The position numbers and the translations under genes were made by a program. A stretch of 8,257 nucleotides of DNA, from assembly GCA_016203765.1 (NCBI GenBank), contig JACQMB010000053.1, positions 1 to 8,257 of the forward strand. The letters are read 5' to 3'. The notes beneath the pieces were generated by a model, which searched no databases, was not told where the DNA came from, and saw only the letters and a program-made list of their open reading frames with translations. Positions 1-6,273 of the stretch are shown piece after piece; within the stretch, counting starts at the first letter, position 1; every line of letters starts with the position of its first letter. Origin of the DNA: Deltaproteobacteria bacterium (GTDB taxonomy: Bacteria; UBA10199; SPLOWO2-01-44-7).

Positions 1-727
1 GAGGAGCCCACTCCCTGGTCATTGTTTTCCTTTTTAGCTCCTCGTCCGGTCCGATTCGAAACAGGGGGCTCTGGACCGGCAACAGGGGTGAGGGGGCGAT
101 ATGGTCCGGATCGAGGTTTACAACGGTCTCAAGGTCTTTTTCAACATCCGCAAAGGTCTGTTCGGGAATCCCGTAAATCAGGTCTATATTTATGTTTTCA
201 AAACCGGCCTGCCGCGCCCACTCATAGGCCTGGTAAAATTGTTCCACGCTGTGTTGGCGGTTGATTCGCTTGAGGATGTCCGGATTAAACGTTTGCAACC
301 CCATGCTGATCCGGTTGAATCCGAGGGACTTCAATCCGCGCAATTTTTCGAGGGTGAGGGAGTCGGGGTTGGCCTCCAAACCGACCTCCTGAATTTTTCG
401 GACGTCCTGGTGAAAAAGCTCCTCAATGGCGGAAAGGATGCCAGCAAAATCTTCCACCTCAAGGAGAGAGGGGGTCCCCCCGCCGAAATGGATCCCCTTC
501 AGATCCACCTTGTGTTTGGCGGTTGCCGTAGCGCTCTTGACGGCAAGTTCCTTTTTGATTGTCTGGAGGTAGCGGGTTTTAAGTTTTTGGATATGAAAGA
601 GCTCTTTGCCGAACTGCCGCGCGAAGGTGCAAAAATGGCACAGATACTTGCAAAACGGAATGCTGATATAAATAAGGGAGATGGCTTCGGACTCTTTGAC
701 TTCCTGTTTTAACGGTGAGAGCATCAT
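1..727 (-). CDS. Radical SAM protein of the HemN/HemW family (3' end beyond window)
   Basis: The reverse strand encodes about 242 residues before the window ends, so the C-terminus is missing. The radical SAM cluster motif is visible as IPFCKYLCHFC (C26, C30, C33; CX3CX2C), followed by the SAM-binding GGGTPS (residues 82-87), then GLEANPDSLT, FNRISMGLQTF and NIDLIYGIP. This order is typical of coproporphyrinogen dehydrogenase HemN and the heme chaperone HemW. The family makes a 5'-deoxyadenosyl radical from SAM at a [4Fe-4S] cluster. There is no fourth cysteine directly after C33 as in true HemN. The segment where HemW relatives usually read 'hiS-Y-L' reads HIAPSPLLP, so the substrate may differ; I give no gene symbol. 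Two ATG codons are adjacent (727 and 724) and neither has a clear Shine-Dalgarno. The gene lies 75 bp downstream of the two miniprotein genes and may share their transcript. Confidence 0.85.
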   Translation of the reverse strand, partial: MMLSPLKQEVKESEAISLIYISIPFCKYLCHFCTFARQFGKELFHIQKLKTRYLQTIKKELAVKSATATAKHKVDLKGIHFGGGTPSLLEVEDFAGILSAIEELFHQDVRKIQEVGLEANPDSLTLEKLRGLKSLGFNRISMGLQTFNPDILKRINRQHSVEQFYQAYEWARQAGFENINIDLIYGIPEQTFADVEKDLETVVNLDPDHIAPSPLLPVQSPLFRIGPDEELKRKTMTREWAP

Positions 728-802
728 CAAACCGAGGCTATCCGCCCAAATGTTCCTTGAACGAACACAGATTAAATCCGCCAAATACCGAGCGGCTCTC
801 CC

Positions 803-952
803 CTACGCCGTCTGGCAACCCTTGCGCCAGCCCAAAAATGCAATCACCGCGAGGGTGTCAATCGAAGCGGTCAGGGCGATGGTTTGATAGTCGCCGCCCA
901 TCGAATCAAGACCCAGGACGAACTTGCAGATCAGCATGATCAGTGTACCCAT
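803..952 (-). CDS. 49-residue hydrophobic miniprotein, copy A
   Basis: A 150-nt reading frame on the reverse strand starts MGTLIMLICKFVLG and ends GWRKGCQTA. It is 30 of 49 residues identical to the neighbouring copy B, with a perfectly conserved core GGDYQTIALTAS (residues 19-30). Both copies are exactly 49 residues long with no gaps, which strongly supports real coding. The protein has a hydrophobic N-terminus (about 3-15), a short polar GGDYQ turn, a second hydrophobic stretch (about 24-42) and a basic tail. It is probably a small inner-membrane protein or hairpin with the C-terminus inside. A ribosome binding site AAGGAG sits 6 nt before the ATG. It lies 36 bp after copy B and 75 bp before the radical SAM gene. 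I do not recognise the family; function is unknown. Confidence 0.8.
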   Translation of the reverse strand: MGTLIMLICKFVLGLDSMGGDYQTIALTASIDTLAVIAFLGWRKGCQTA

Positions 953-958
953 GGTTTG

Positions 959-964
959 CTCCTT
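959..964 (-). promoter_or_regulatory. Ribosome binding site of miniprotein copy A
   Basis: AAGGAG on the reverse strand, 6 nt upstream of the ATG at 952. It is one of the main reasons to accept this very short gene. Confidence 0.8.
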
Positions 965-988
965 TCTAAACTCTTCAACAGAGTTTGG

Positions 989-1138
989 TTAGGCCCTCGC
1001 CCGTTGCTTTTTCCACATCAGATAGCACACGATCGCGATCGTGTCGAGCGATGCGGTCAGGGCGATGGTTTGATAGTCGCCGCCGGTGGCGTCAAACCCA
1101 AGCACGGCCCGGCAGAACAACAGAATGAGTGTACCCAT
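989..1138 (-). CDS. 49-residue hydrophobic miniprotein, copy B
   Basis: A 150-nt reverse-strand frame starts MGTLILLFCRAVLGFD and ends MWKKQRARA, then TAA. It matches copy A over its full length without gaps (about 61% identity). Most differences are conservative (I/L, K/R, I/V, F/Y), which is the pattern of a selected protein rather than chance. Layout: hydrophobic N-terminal segment with a charged residue at position 10, invariant GGDYQTIALTAS core, then a hydrophobic stretch to W42 and a basic tail, consistent with a membrane-anchored miniprotein. The ATG is preceded by AAGGAGG with 5-nt spacing, a full match to the anti-Shine-Dalgarno, so translation should be strong. It is the first gene after a candidate promoter at 1178-1207. 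The family is not recognised. Confidence 0.82.
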   Translation of the reverse strand: MGTLILLFCRAVLGFDATGGDYQTIALTASLDTIAIVCYLMWKKQRARA

Positions 1139-1143
1139 ACTCC

Positions 1144-1150
1144 CCTCCTT
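1144..1150 (-). promoter_or_regulatory. Strong ribosome binding site of miniprotein copy B
   Basis: AAGGAGG on the reverse strand, 5 nt before the ATG at 1138. It is the strongest Shine-Dalgarno in the window and suggests high expression of the miniprotein. Confidence 0.85.
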
Positions 1151-1177
1151 TTGGTTAATAGGTTAAACGCAACCCTT

Positions 1178-1207
1178 TAAATACCAAAAAATGGAAATGG
1201 GTGTCAA
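1178..1207 (-). promoter_or_regulatory. Candidate sigma-70-type promoter for the miniprotein genes
   Basis: On the reverse strand a perfect TTGACA (-35, 1207-1202) is followed after 18 bp by TATTTA (1183-1178), a weak -10. The site lies in the 76-bp gap between the end of the degenerate HD-GYP gene and miniprotein B. That would give a short leader of about 30-35 nt. I see no hairpin terminator in this gap, so readthrough from the signalling operon is also possible. Confidence 0.45.
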
Positions 1208-1214
1208 CAACAGG

Positions 1215-2441
1215 TTAGGCGTTCTTTTGCGTTAGTTTTTGGATCTCTTTTTCGGCGACCGGTTGGAGAATCTGAATGGAAAGGTTTTTGCTCAAATCGA
1301 GGCGGACCGGCTCCTCGAGGGGCCGTCCTTTTTCATCATACAGGACCTTCACTCCCGGCCGCATTGGCTGGCCCGGATTGGTCTCCACCACCTTGGCGAA
1401 CTCCTTGCTGGAAAGCTTTACCCAACTGCCGATGGGATAGAGGCCAATGCGATCAATTAAGAGGCGCAGGGTCTCCTGTTCGAATTTTTTCCCGCCCCCA
1501 TGCAAAATAAGGCGCATCGCCTCGTGGGGCATCATCCGGGCACGGTAGGGGCGATCGTGGGTGAGGGCCTCAAAGACATCGATCAGGGCCACAATTCTGG
1601 AAAAGGGATCCATCTTTTGCAGGGCCTGAACCTGGACGGCCGTATCTTCAGACCTTTCCCTGAATTCCTCGGCAACCGTCAGGACTACCTGATGCAAATC
1701 GGGAATCTTTTGCAAAATTTCCACCGTCTTGGCGGGAATTTCCCGAATCTTTTCCCAGTCTTCCGGAGTCAAGACATCCTTTTTGGTGACCACGTCCAGG
1801 ACCTGGGTCACCCCAAGGTCGCTCAAAAAGGCGGCCATTCCCAACTGAAACAACTGCGATTTGTTGATTTTTTTGCCGATCCCGATCTCGACGGCCAAAA
1901 TTGTTTTGTTGGCCATCTTGGCGGCCAAAAAGCCGGTTGACGCTTCCACCGTTTCCGAACAGGCCAGATTCAACAGCTCTTTATTGCCGAAGGTCAGGCC
2001 GCGGATGATATCCTGAATAACACCATGCATCTCCTGGCCCTTGATCTCCTCGCCGGTTTTGGCCATTTCCAGGATGCCCTGGGCCAGGGTGACGGCCCTC
2101 CGGTAGATATCCTGAGCGTTGGCAGTCTGATTGGCCTCACTCGATTGAATCGCCTCCGCCACATAGCGCCGGGGGCCTTCCATTTCGTCAGCGGTCCCTT
2201 GCGATTCACCTTCCCGATAAGGCGAAAGGGAAGCGGGTGATTCATATCTGGCCGACACGGGGGGTTTCCCCGTTTCTGTCAAGACGGAAAACCGAAAAAC
2301 CTTTCCATTTTCCTTGCTGCTCTTCGGCTCTGATTCGAAAGAGGGCGATAACGGTGTCTTCTCCCTGCGCTCATCCGGAGTCTTTGACGGAGATTTTTCC
2401 TGCCTCTCCCTTAATTTTAAAATGTCGGCAATCCTCACCAT
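1215..2441 (-). CDS. Degenerate HD-GYP domain protein (probable pseudo-enzyme)
   Basis: A 408-residue protein in three parts. Residues 1-110 are polar and low-complexity (many S, P, E, K), probably disordered, except for a short N-terminal helix MVRIADILKLRERQE. Residues about 150-330 follow the HD-GYP fold: AAFLSDLG sits where AxLLHDIG is expected, and IDVFEALTHDRPYRAR matches the conserved VADVFDALTSDRPYR region. Residues about 335-395 form a C-terminal segment (YPIGSWVKLSS, NPGQPMRPGVKVL) shared with the HD-GYP protein at 3797-4669. HD-GYP enzymes hydrolyse cyclic di-GMP at a metal centre. Here the HD His is S207, the HP His is I235, HHE is EEF (258-260) and GYP is absent; only D208 and D288 remain. 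Catalysis is therefore unlikely, and a binding or scaffold role is my inference. The ATG lies 6 nt after the ATPase stop codon, so the two are probably co-translated. Confidence 0.85.
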   Translation of the reverse strand: MVRIADILKLRERQEKSPSKTPDERREKTPLSPSFESEPKSSKENGKVFRFSVLTETGKPPVSARYESPASLSPYREGESQGTADEMEGPRRYVAEAIQSSEANQTANAQDIYRRAVTLAQGILEMAKTGEEIKGQEMHGVIQDIIRGLTFGNKELLNLACSETVEASTGFLAAKMANKTILAVEIGIGKKINKSQLFQLGMAAFLSDLGVTQVLDVVTKKDVLTPEDWEKIREIPAKTVEILQKIPDLHQVVLTVAEEFRERSEDTAVQVQALQKMDPFSRIVALIDVFEALTHDRPYRARMMPHEAMRLILHGGGKKFEQETLRLLIDRIGLYPIGSWVKLSSKEFAKVVETNPGQPMRPGVKVLYDEKGRPLEEPVRLDLSKNLSIQILQPVAEKEIQKLTQKNA

Positions 2442-2447
2442 GATTTT

Positions 2448-3338
2448 TTATGGGTTCCGTTGGCGGCGTATGTCCGCCCCCTCTTCCTGCTCAACCGTTT
2501 TTCGCCGGGCCGCCAGGGCCTTCCGGCAGTTTTTGGCCAGATCCAAATCTTGCAGGCAATCCTCAACGATATCGGCCGTAATATGGGGGGCCTTTCGGCT
2601 AAAACCGATGAGGAGGGCATGATCGCAGATATTGTTGATTTGGCGGGGGATCCCTTTCGACCCCGCAAAAATGAGTTCGACCGCCCCCTTCGAAAACAAC
2701 CCCTGCCGGTTGGCCACCCGCAAACGGTGTCTGATGTAAGCTTCCGTCTCGGTCAAATCGAGGGAGTCCAAATGATACCGCAAGGAGAGACGTTGCTTCA
2801 ACGGCTCCACCCTCTCCACCCTCTTTTTCAGCCCACTTTGGCCGATCAAAACAAGCGTGATGAGGAAGGATTCTTCACCTTGAATATTGAGCATAAGACG
2901 GATGGCCTCCAAAGTCTCCTCTTCCAGGCTTTGCGCCTCATCGATAATCAGGACGATCCTTTTATTCTGCTGAAAGGTCTGTTGCATCCTTTGTTCCAAA
3001 AGGCGAAGCAGATCGCCCTCCTCCAGCCCCAAGGAGGGGTCTTCTCCCCCCACTTGAAACAGCATCTCCTTGATAAACTCTTTCTTCGAAATCCTGGGGT
3101 TCACAATCAAGACCGTCTGACAATTCTCAGCACGATTGATATCATGCAACAAGACACGGGATAAAACGGTCTTGCCGCTTCCATATTCGCCGGTCAGGAC
3201 CGCCCCCTGCTTGTGTTCCCGGACCGCGTACAAAAGGCGCATCAGGGCCTCTTCGTGTTTGGGGGAATAGTAGAGAAACTTCGGATCGGGCGTGTTTTCG
3301 AACGGTTTGCAGTCCAGGCGCCAATAGGCTTCGTACAT
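2448..3338 (-). CDS. ExeA/GspA-type AAA ATPase
   Basis: A 296-residue P-loop ATPase. The opening MYEAYWRLDCKPFENTPDPKF and the following YYSPKHEEALMRLLYAV are the signature of the ExeA/GspA family, also seen in ATPases next to exopolysaccharide loci. Walker A is GEYGSGKT (50-57) and Walker B is IVLIIDEA (128-135). LKQRLSLRYHL (180-190) contains the likely arginine finger, and the C-terminal lid region includes GIPRQINNICDHAL. ExeA itself helps assemble the type II secretion secretin through a periplasmic peptidoglycan-binding region. This protein lacks any such C-terminal extension or membrane segment, so it should be a purely cytoplasmic ATPase of unknown client. GGAAGG and AGGGA precede the ATG. 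It lies 6 nt before the degenerate HD-GYP gene, which makes that protein the best candidate partner. Confidence 0.88.
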   Translation of the reverse strand: MYEAYWRLDCKPFENTPDPKFLYYSPKHEEALMRLLYAVREHKQGAVLTGEYGSGKTVLSRVLLHDINRAENCQTVLIVNPRISKKEFIKEMLFQVGGEDPSLGLEEGDLLRLLEQRMQQTFQQNKRIVLIIDEAQSLEEETLEAIRLMLNIQGEESFLITLVLIGQSGLKKRVERVEPLKQRLSLRYHLDSLDLTETEAYIRHRLRVANRQGLFSKGAVELIFAGSKGIPRQINNICDHALLIGFSRKAPHITADIVEDCLQDLDLAKNCRKALAARRKTVEQEEGADIRRQRNP

Positions 3339-3374
3339 CTTCCCTGCCTTCCTTTTCGGGGGATATGGTAATAG

Positions 3375-3408
3375 ATTATGTTTAACGGAGCAAGCCTTTT
3401 CTCGTCAA
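3375..3408 (-). promoter_or_regulatory. Weak candidate promoter upstream of the ATPase gene
   Basis: The 74-bp gap before the ATPase gene is the only sizeable break in the signalling cluster. On the reverse strand TTGACG (3408-3403) is followed after 17 bp by TTAAAC (3385-3380), and CATAAT follows at 3380-3375. Neither -10 is both well matched and well spaced, so this is only a possible internal promoter. Confidence 0.25.
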
Positions 3409-3412
3409 CCCG

Positions 3413-3796
3413 CTATTGCGTGAGGCGCTTGATTTGGATGAGGAGTTTTTCGGGGCTGTAGGGTTTGGTGATGTAGTCAACCACCCCGGCCTGGGAAGCC
3501 AGGACCTTTTCCTGCACATCCTCCACCCCGGTCAAAATAACAATGGGGATATGCCGGGTCGATGCTTCCCCCCGGATGCGCATCGCCGCCATGTCACCCC
3601 GCAGGCCCGGCATATTAATGTCCATGAGAATCAGATCGGGAATCTGTTGGGCGGCTATCTGGACCCCCTCTTCTCCATCCTGGGAAACCAGTACCTTGTA
3701 GCCCTCTTTTTCCAACAGCGATTTCAGGATTTCCACCGTGTCGGCGTTGTCATCGACGATCAGAATCTTTTTTTTGGATTTAAAACCAAAGACCAT
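3413..3796 (-). CDS. Stand-alone CheY-like response regulator receiver (second receiver)
   Basis: A 127-residue single receiver domain with no output domain. The acidic pocket is D15-D16 in ILIVDDNADT, the phosphoacceptor is D59 in LILMDINMPG, the switch Thr is T89 in IVILTG, and the conserved Lys is K111 in YITKPYSPEKL. All residues required for phosphorylation are present. The basic N-terminus (MVFGFKSKKK) is unusual and may mediate contacts. Its ATG directly follows the TAA of the HD-GYP gene (TAAATG, no gap), so translation is probably coupled. The likely phosphodonor is the histidine kinase at 5054-6238. Being domainless, it probably acts by protein-protein contact, with the HD-GYP proteins or the ATPase as natural targets (inference). 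Confidence 0.92.
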   Translation of the reverse strand: MVFGFKSKKKILIVDDNADTVEILKSLLEKEGYKVLVSQDGEEGVQIAAQQIPDLILMDINMPGLRGDMAAMRIRGEASTRHIPIVILTGVEDVQEKVLASQAGVVDYITKPYSPEKLLIQIKRLTQ

Positions 3797-4669
3797 TTAG
3801 ACCTGAATTCCTTTCTCTTCCAGCTCTTCGGCCAGCAAAACGCGCTTCACATAAATAGACGTGGCCTTTCTCAAATCAATGGAGCGCCGCCGGGTGAGGT
3901 CCTCCGGCTCCTCCTCATCCAGAACCTCCACCACCGGCCGCAGGGTACTCCCCGGATTTTCATCCGTCACCCTCCCCCGCTCCCCGGTGGAGAGGATAAC
4001 CCAGGTCCCCTTCGGATAAAAGGAGATATGTTCAAAGAGCATCTTGAGGCATTTCTTGTCGAAAAGGTTTCGCCCCCGCAACAGTTCTTGAATGGCCTCA
4101 TACAGGGAAAGCCGCCGCTGGCCGGGGGTGACGTGGATCAGATTGCAGAAGGTATCGGCCAACCCGATGATGCGGGCGAAGAGATGGATATGGTCCTCCT
4201 TCAAACCCTTGGGATAGCCGGAACCGTCGAAACGTTCGTGGTGTTGGGCGACGGCCTGCGAAACATCTCCGGGGAGGCCGGAAAGCGCTTCCAGAAGCTT
4301 GGCCCCCGCCTCGGGATGCTGCCTGATTTGGGCAATCTCATTGCCCGACAGGGTTGTCATCCCCACGTCAAAAAGGATCGCGGTCTGAGCCAGGCCCAGC
4401 AATTTTTCCGCCTTGAGCTTGAGCGATTGCCCCAGCATGACGGAGAGGAGGGCGGCATGGATCACGTGGCGGGCCAAAAATTTATCGGAAAAGGGATGAC
4501 AGGCCAGTTCAAAGAGACCGGCCCCCTCGGCGCGCACCGCCTCCAGGAGTTTTTCAGAGAAACTTTGGATGAGTTGAAAATCACTTAATGCCCCGGCGGA
4601 AATTTTTTGATAAAGATCCTCCGCCTCGGCCGTCAACTCTTCATAGATGGGGACGAGCGTCCGGGTCAT
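3797..4669 (-). CDS. HD-GYP domain protein with one altered metal ligand
   Basis: A 290-residue protein. Residues 1-60 are helical, residues about 65-210 are the HD-GYP domain, and residues about 217-280 are the C-terminal segment shared with the protein at 1215-2441 (FYPKGTWVILST, NPGSTLRPVVEVL). HD-GYP proteins usually hydrolyse cyclic di-GMP. Visible ligands are H68, D101, H118 (RQHPEAG), H143-H144 in HHERFDGSGYP, and D172 in GLADTF. The histidine of the HD pair itself is F100 (AILFDVGM), and the Lys normally found after DIG is M104. Metal binding may therefore be reduced, and activity cannot be assumed. The canonical DALTSDRPYR stretch is also diverged (CNLIHVTPGQRRLS). The ATG is preceded by AGGGAG and overlaps the 3' end of the upstream receiver gene by 29 nt. 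Confidence 0.9.
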   Translation of the reverse strand: MTRTLVPIYEELTAEAEDLYQKISAGALSDFQLIQSFSEKLLEAVRAEGAGLFELACHPFSDKFLARHVIHAALLSVMLGQSLKLKAEKLLGLAQTAILFDVGMTTLSGNEIAQIRQHPEAGAKLLEALSGLPGDVSQAVAQHHERFDGSGYPKGLKEDHIHLFARIIGLADTFCNLIHVTPGQRRLSLYEAIQELLRGRNLFDKKCLKMLFEHISFYPKGTWVILSTGERGRVTDENPGSTLRPVVEVLDEEEPEDLTRRRSIDLRKATSIYVKRVLLAEELEEKGIQV

Positions 4670-5042
4670 GGGATGTCTCCCTTTGAAAAATTTTGATCAA
4701 CTCTTCTATTTTTAAAGGCTTCGTCAAATGGGCCTTGGCCCCCTTCTCCAAACTGTCTTCGGGGCTCTCCTCGGAGTAGCCGGTGATCATGATGCAATTG
4801 ATTTTGAAATTGACCTTGCGGATTTCTTCCAGCAAATCGGTTCCCGATTTGTCGGGGAGATGAATATCGAGGACGGCAAAATGGTACGGATTTTTTTTCA
4901 CCTCTTCCAGGGCCTCGGCGGCCGTCCCGACCGTCTTGGTGTAGTAACCCCTCTTTTTGAAAATATCCCCCAGGGTCGTGCGGACCACCTCGTCATCGTC
5001 CACGATCAGGACCTTGGTGATTTCCCTCGTTTCCTGCGGCAT
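4641..5042 (-). CDS. Stand-alone CheY-like response regulator receiver (first receiver)
   Basis: A 133-residue receiver domain starting MPQETREITKVLIVDDDEVV. The acidic pocket is D15-D17, the phosphoacceptor is D59 in FAVLDIHLPD, the switch Thr is T87 in IMITGYS, and the Lys is K108 in HLTKPLK. It has no output domain; a short polar tail (RETSHDPDARPHL) follows. I chose the ATG at 5042 because AAAGGGGG lies 4-5 nt upstream; a longer in-frame TTG at 5057 would bury that site. The start is 11 nt downstream of the kinase stop codon, making this the probable cognate regulator. Its end overlaps the HD-GYP start by 29 nt, in effect separating a receiver-HD-GYP pair that in many bacteria is fused in one protein. 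Confidence 0.92.
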   Translation of the reverse strand: MPQETREITKVLIVDDDEVVRTTLGDIFKKRGYYTKTVGTAAEALEEVKKNPYHFAVLDIHLPDKSGTDLLEEIRKVNFKINCIMITGYSEESPEDSLEKGAKAHLTKPLKIEELIKIFQRETSHDPDARPHL

Positions 5043-5053
5043 AGGACCCCCTT

Positions 5054-6238
5054 TCAACCCTCTGTCGGCAATTTTAACATAAATTTTGAACCTTTGCCTA
5101 CTTGACTTTCCACCTCTACTTTGCCCCCATGCCCCTCCGCCAGCTGTCTGACAATGGCCAGTCCCAGACCAGTCCCCTTGGGCTTGGTGGTCACCAGCGG
5201 TTCAAAAATCTCCGGGATCCTCTCTTTGGGAATTCCGCAACCGGTATCGGCGCAGACGATTTTAAATTCCTTGCCGCTGTTTTCCGTGCGGACGTTGAGC
5301 GCTCCCCCTTTGGGCATGGCCTGGTAGGCGTTGGTGATTAAATTGCCCAAAATCTGGGAAATCTGCAGGGGATCCACTTTAAGCTGGTGAGCCCCCTTGT
5401 GGATATCCACGGAGAGCCGGACATTTTGCGGCGGCGGAAACTTTTCCAGCGTTTCGCGAATCAGTTTGGAAATATCGGTCGGCTCCTTCTTCGGCGTGCG
5501 CGCCTTGGCAAAGTTCAACAGGTCGGAGGCGATCTGGTTGATCAGAGACACCTGCCGTTGGATCAGGCCGGTATATTTTTTCATCTCGGCACAATCCTCT
5601 TTGGGATCGCACTGTTCCAAAAAATAGGCGGCATTGGTGAGACCGGTCAGGGGGTTGCGGATCTCGTGAGCCACGGACGAGGCCAGCTGGCCGACGGCGC
5701 TCAACCGCGCGGTGCGGACCAGTTTTTCCTGGGCGGCCTTGAGCGCCTCCATTTTCTCGGCAACCTTGTCCTCCAGGGTATCGTTGAATCGCTGCAACTC
5801 CTCCTTCGCCTTCGTCAACTGTTCCCTCGCCTCGTTGGAATCATCCAATAAGGAAAGGGTCACCTTTTGGGACTCTTTCAATTTAGCGTCCGTTTCCTTG
5901 AACTGGCGGACCTTTTCCTCCAAACTTTTTTGGACTGCCGACAAATCCTGGTTGGCGCGTTCCAGCTCCACGGCCTTTTGCAACAGGACCTCGGTCGCGT
6001 TTCGGCTCTCCCCCATATGGCGGGTCAAAGGGCTGAACAAAAAAAGATAGAGGGCCGGAAACACCAGGAACGACAACAAGGCGGAATCGAAGAGATAAAC
6101 GGCCCATGGGGGCCAGACCGGCAGGTAATCCATCACGGCCATCACAAAAATTTCAGCGATAAAAATGGAGATCAGGGTTACGACGAGGAGTTTAAAAGGG
6201 AGTTGTCGAATGGTCTTTCCTATTTGCATCACTATCAT
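5054..6238 (-). CDS. Membrane histidine kinase without recognisable sensor domain
   Basis: About 394 residues counting from the ATG at 6238; an ATG at 6229 is equally possible. Two membrane segments (LLVVTLISIFIAEIFVMAVM and WAVYLFDSALLSFLVFPALY) are separated by a loop of only about ten residues, so there is no periplasmic sensor. A long coiled-coil region (about residues 80-175) connects to the dimerisation/phosphoacceptor box SSVAHEIRNPLTG (His191). The ATPase domain shows the N box LGNLITNAYQAM, G1 DTGCGIP, and F/G2 IFEPLVTT and GTGLGLAIV. The kinase core is complete and of the NtrB-like HAHK type. No PAS, HAMP or GAF domain is evident. An upstream extension to 6325 is open, but a perfect TATAAT at 6286-6281 would place transcription start downstream of it. 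It is the first gene of the signalling cluster. Confidence 0.9.
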   Translation of the reverse strand: MIVMQIGKTIRQLPFKLLVVTLISIFIAEIFVMAVMDYLPVWPPWAVYLFDSALLSFLVFPALYLFLFSPLTRHMGESRNATEVLLQKAVELERANQDLSAVQKSLEEKVRQFKETDAKLKESQKVTLSLLDDSNEAREQLTKAKEELQRFNDTLEDKVAEKMEALKAAQEKLVRTARLSAVGQLASSVAHEIRNPLTGLTNAAYFLEQCDPKEDCAEMKKYTGLIQRQVSLINQIASDLLNFAKARTPKKEPTDISKLIRETLEKFPPPQNVRLSVDIHKGAHQLKVDPLQISQILGNLITNAYQAMPKGGALNVRTENSGKEFKIVCADTGCGIPKERIPEIFEPLVTTKPKGTGLGLAIVRQLAEGHGGKVEVESQVGKGSKFMLKLPTEG

Positions 6239-6273
6239 TTTATCGTAAGAGAGGAAAGAAAGGGAGAGGGAAA

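Noticed and set aside
101..712. Plus-strand 203-codon frame at the left end
   Set aside because: The opposite strand encodes a radical SAM protein with intact CX3CX2C and GGGTPS motifs; this frame is its shadow.
740..786. Direct repeat ATTTGG(G)CGGAT in the gap before the radical SAM gene
   Set aside because: Two 11-12 bp copies (776-786 and 740-751 on the reverse strand) are too short and unsupported to call an operator or riboswitch.
3416..4588. Long plus-strand open frame (390 codons) opposite the receiver and HD-GYP genes
   Set aside because: It lies antisense to two genes with clear family motifs, has no recognisable domain or good ribosome binding site, and is explained by the base composition of the opposite strand.
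5043..5057. Longer start for the first receiver at a TTG codon (5057)
   Set aside because: The ATG at 5042 has AAAGGGGG directly upstream and gives the usual receiver N-terminus; the TTG overlaps the kinase stop codon and has no better signal.
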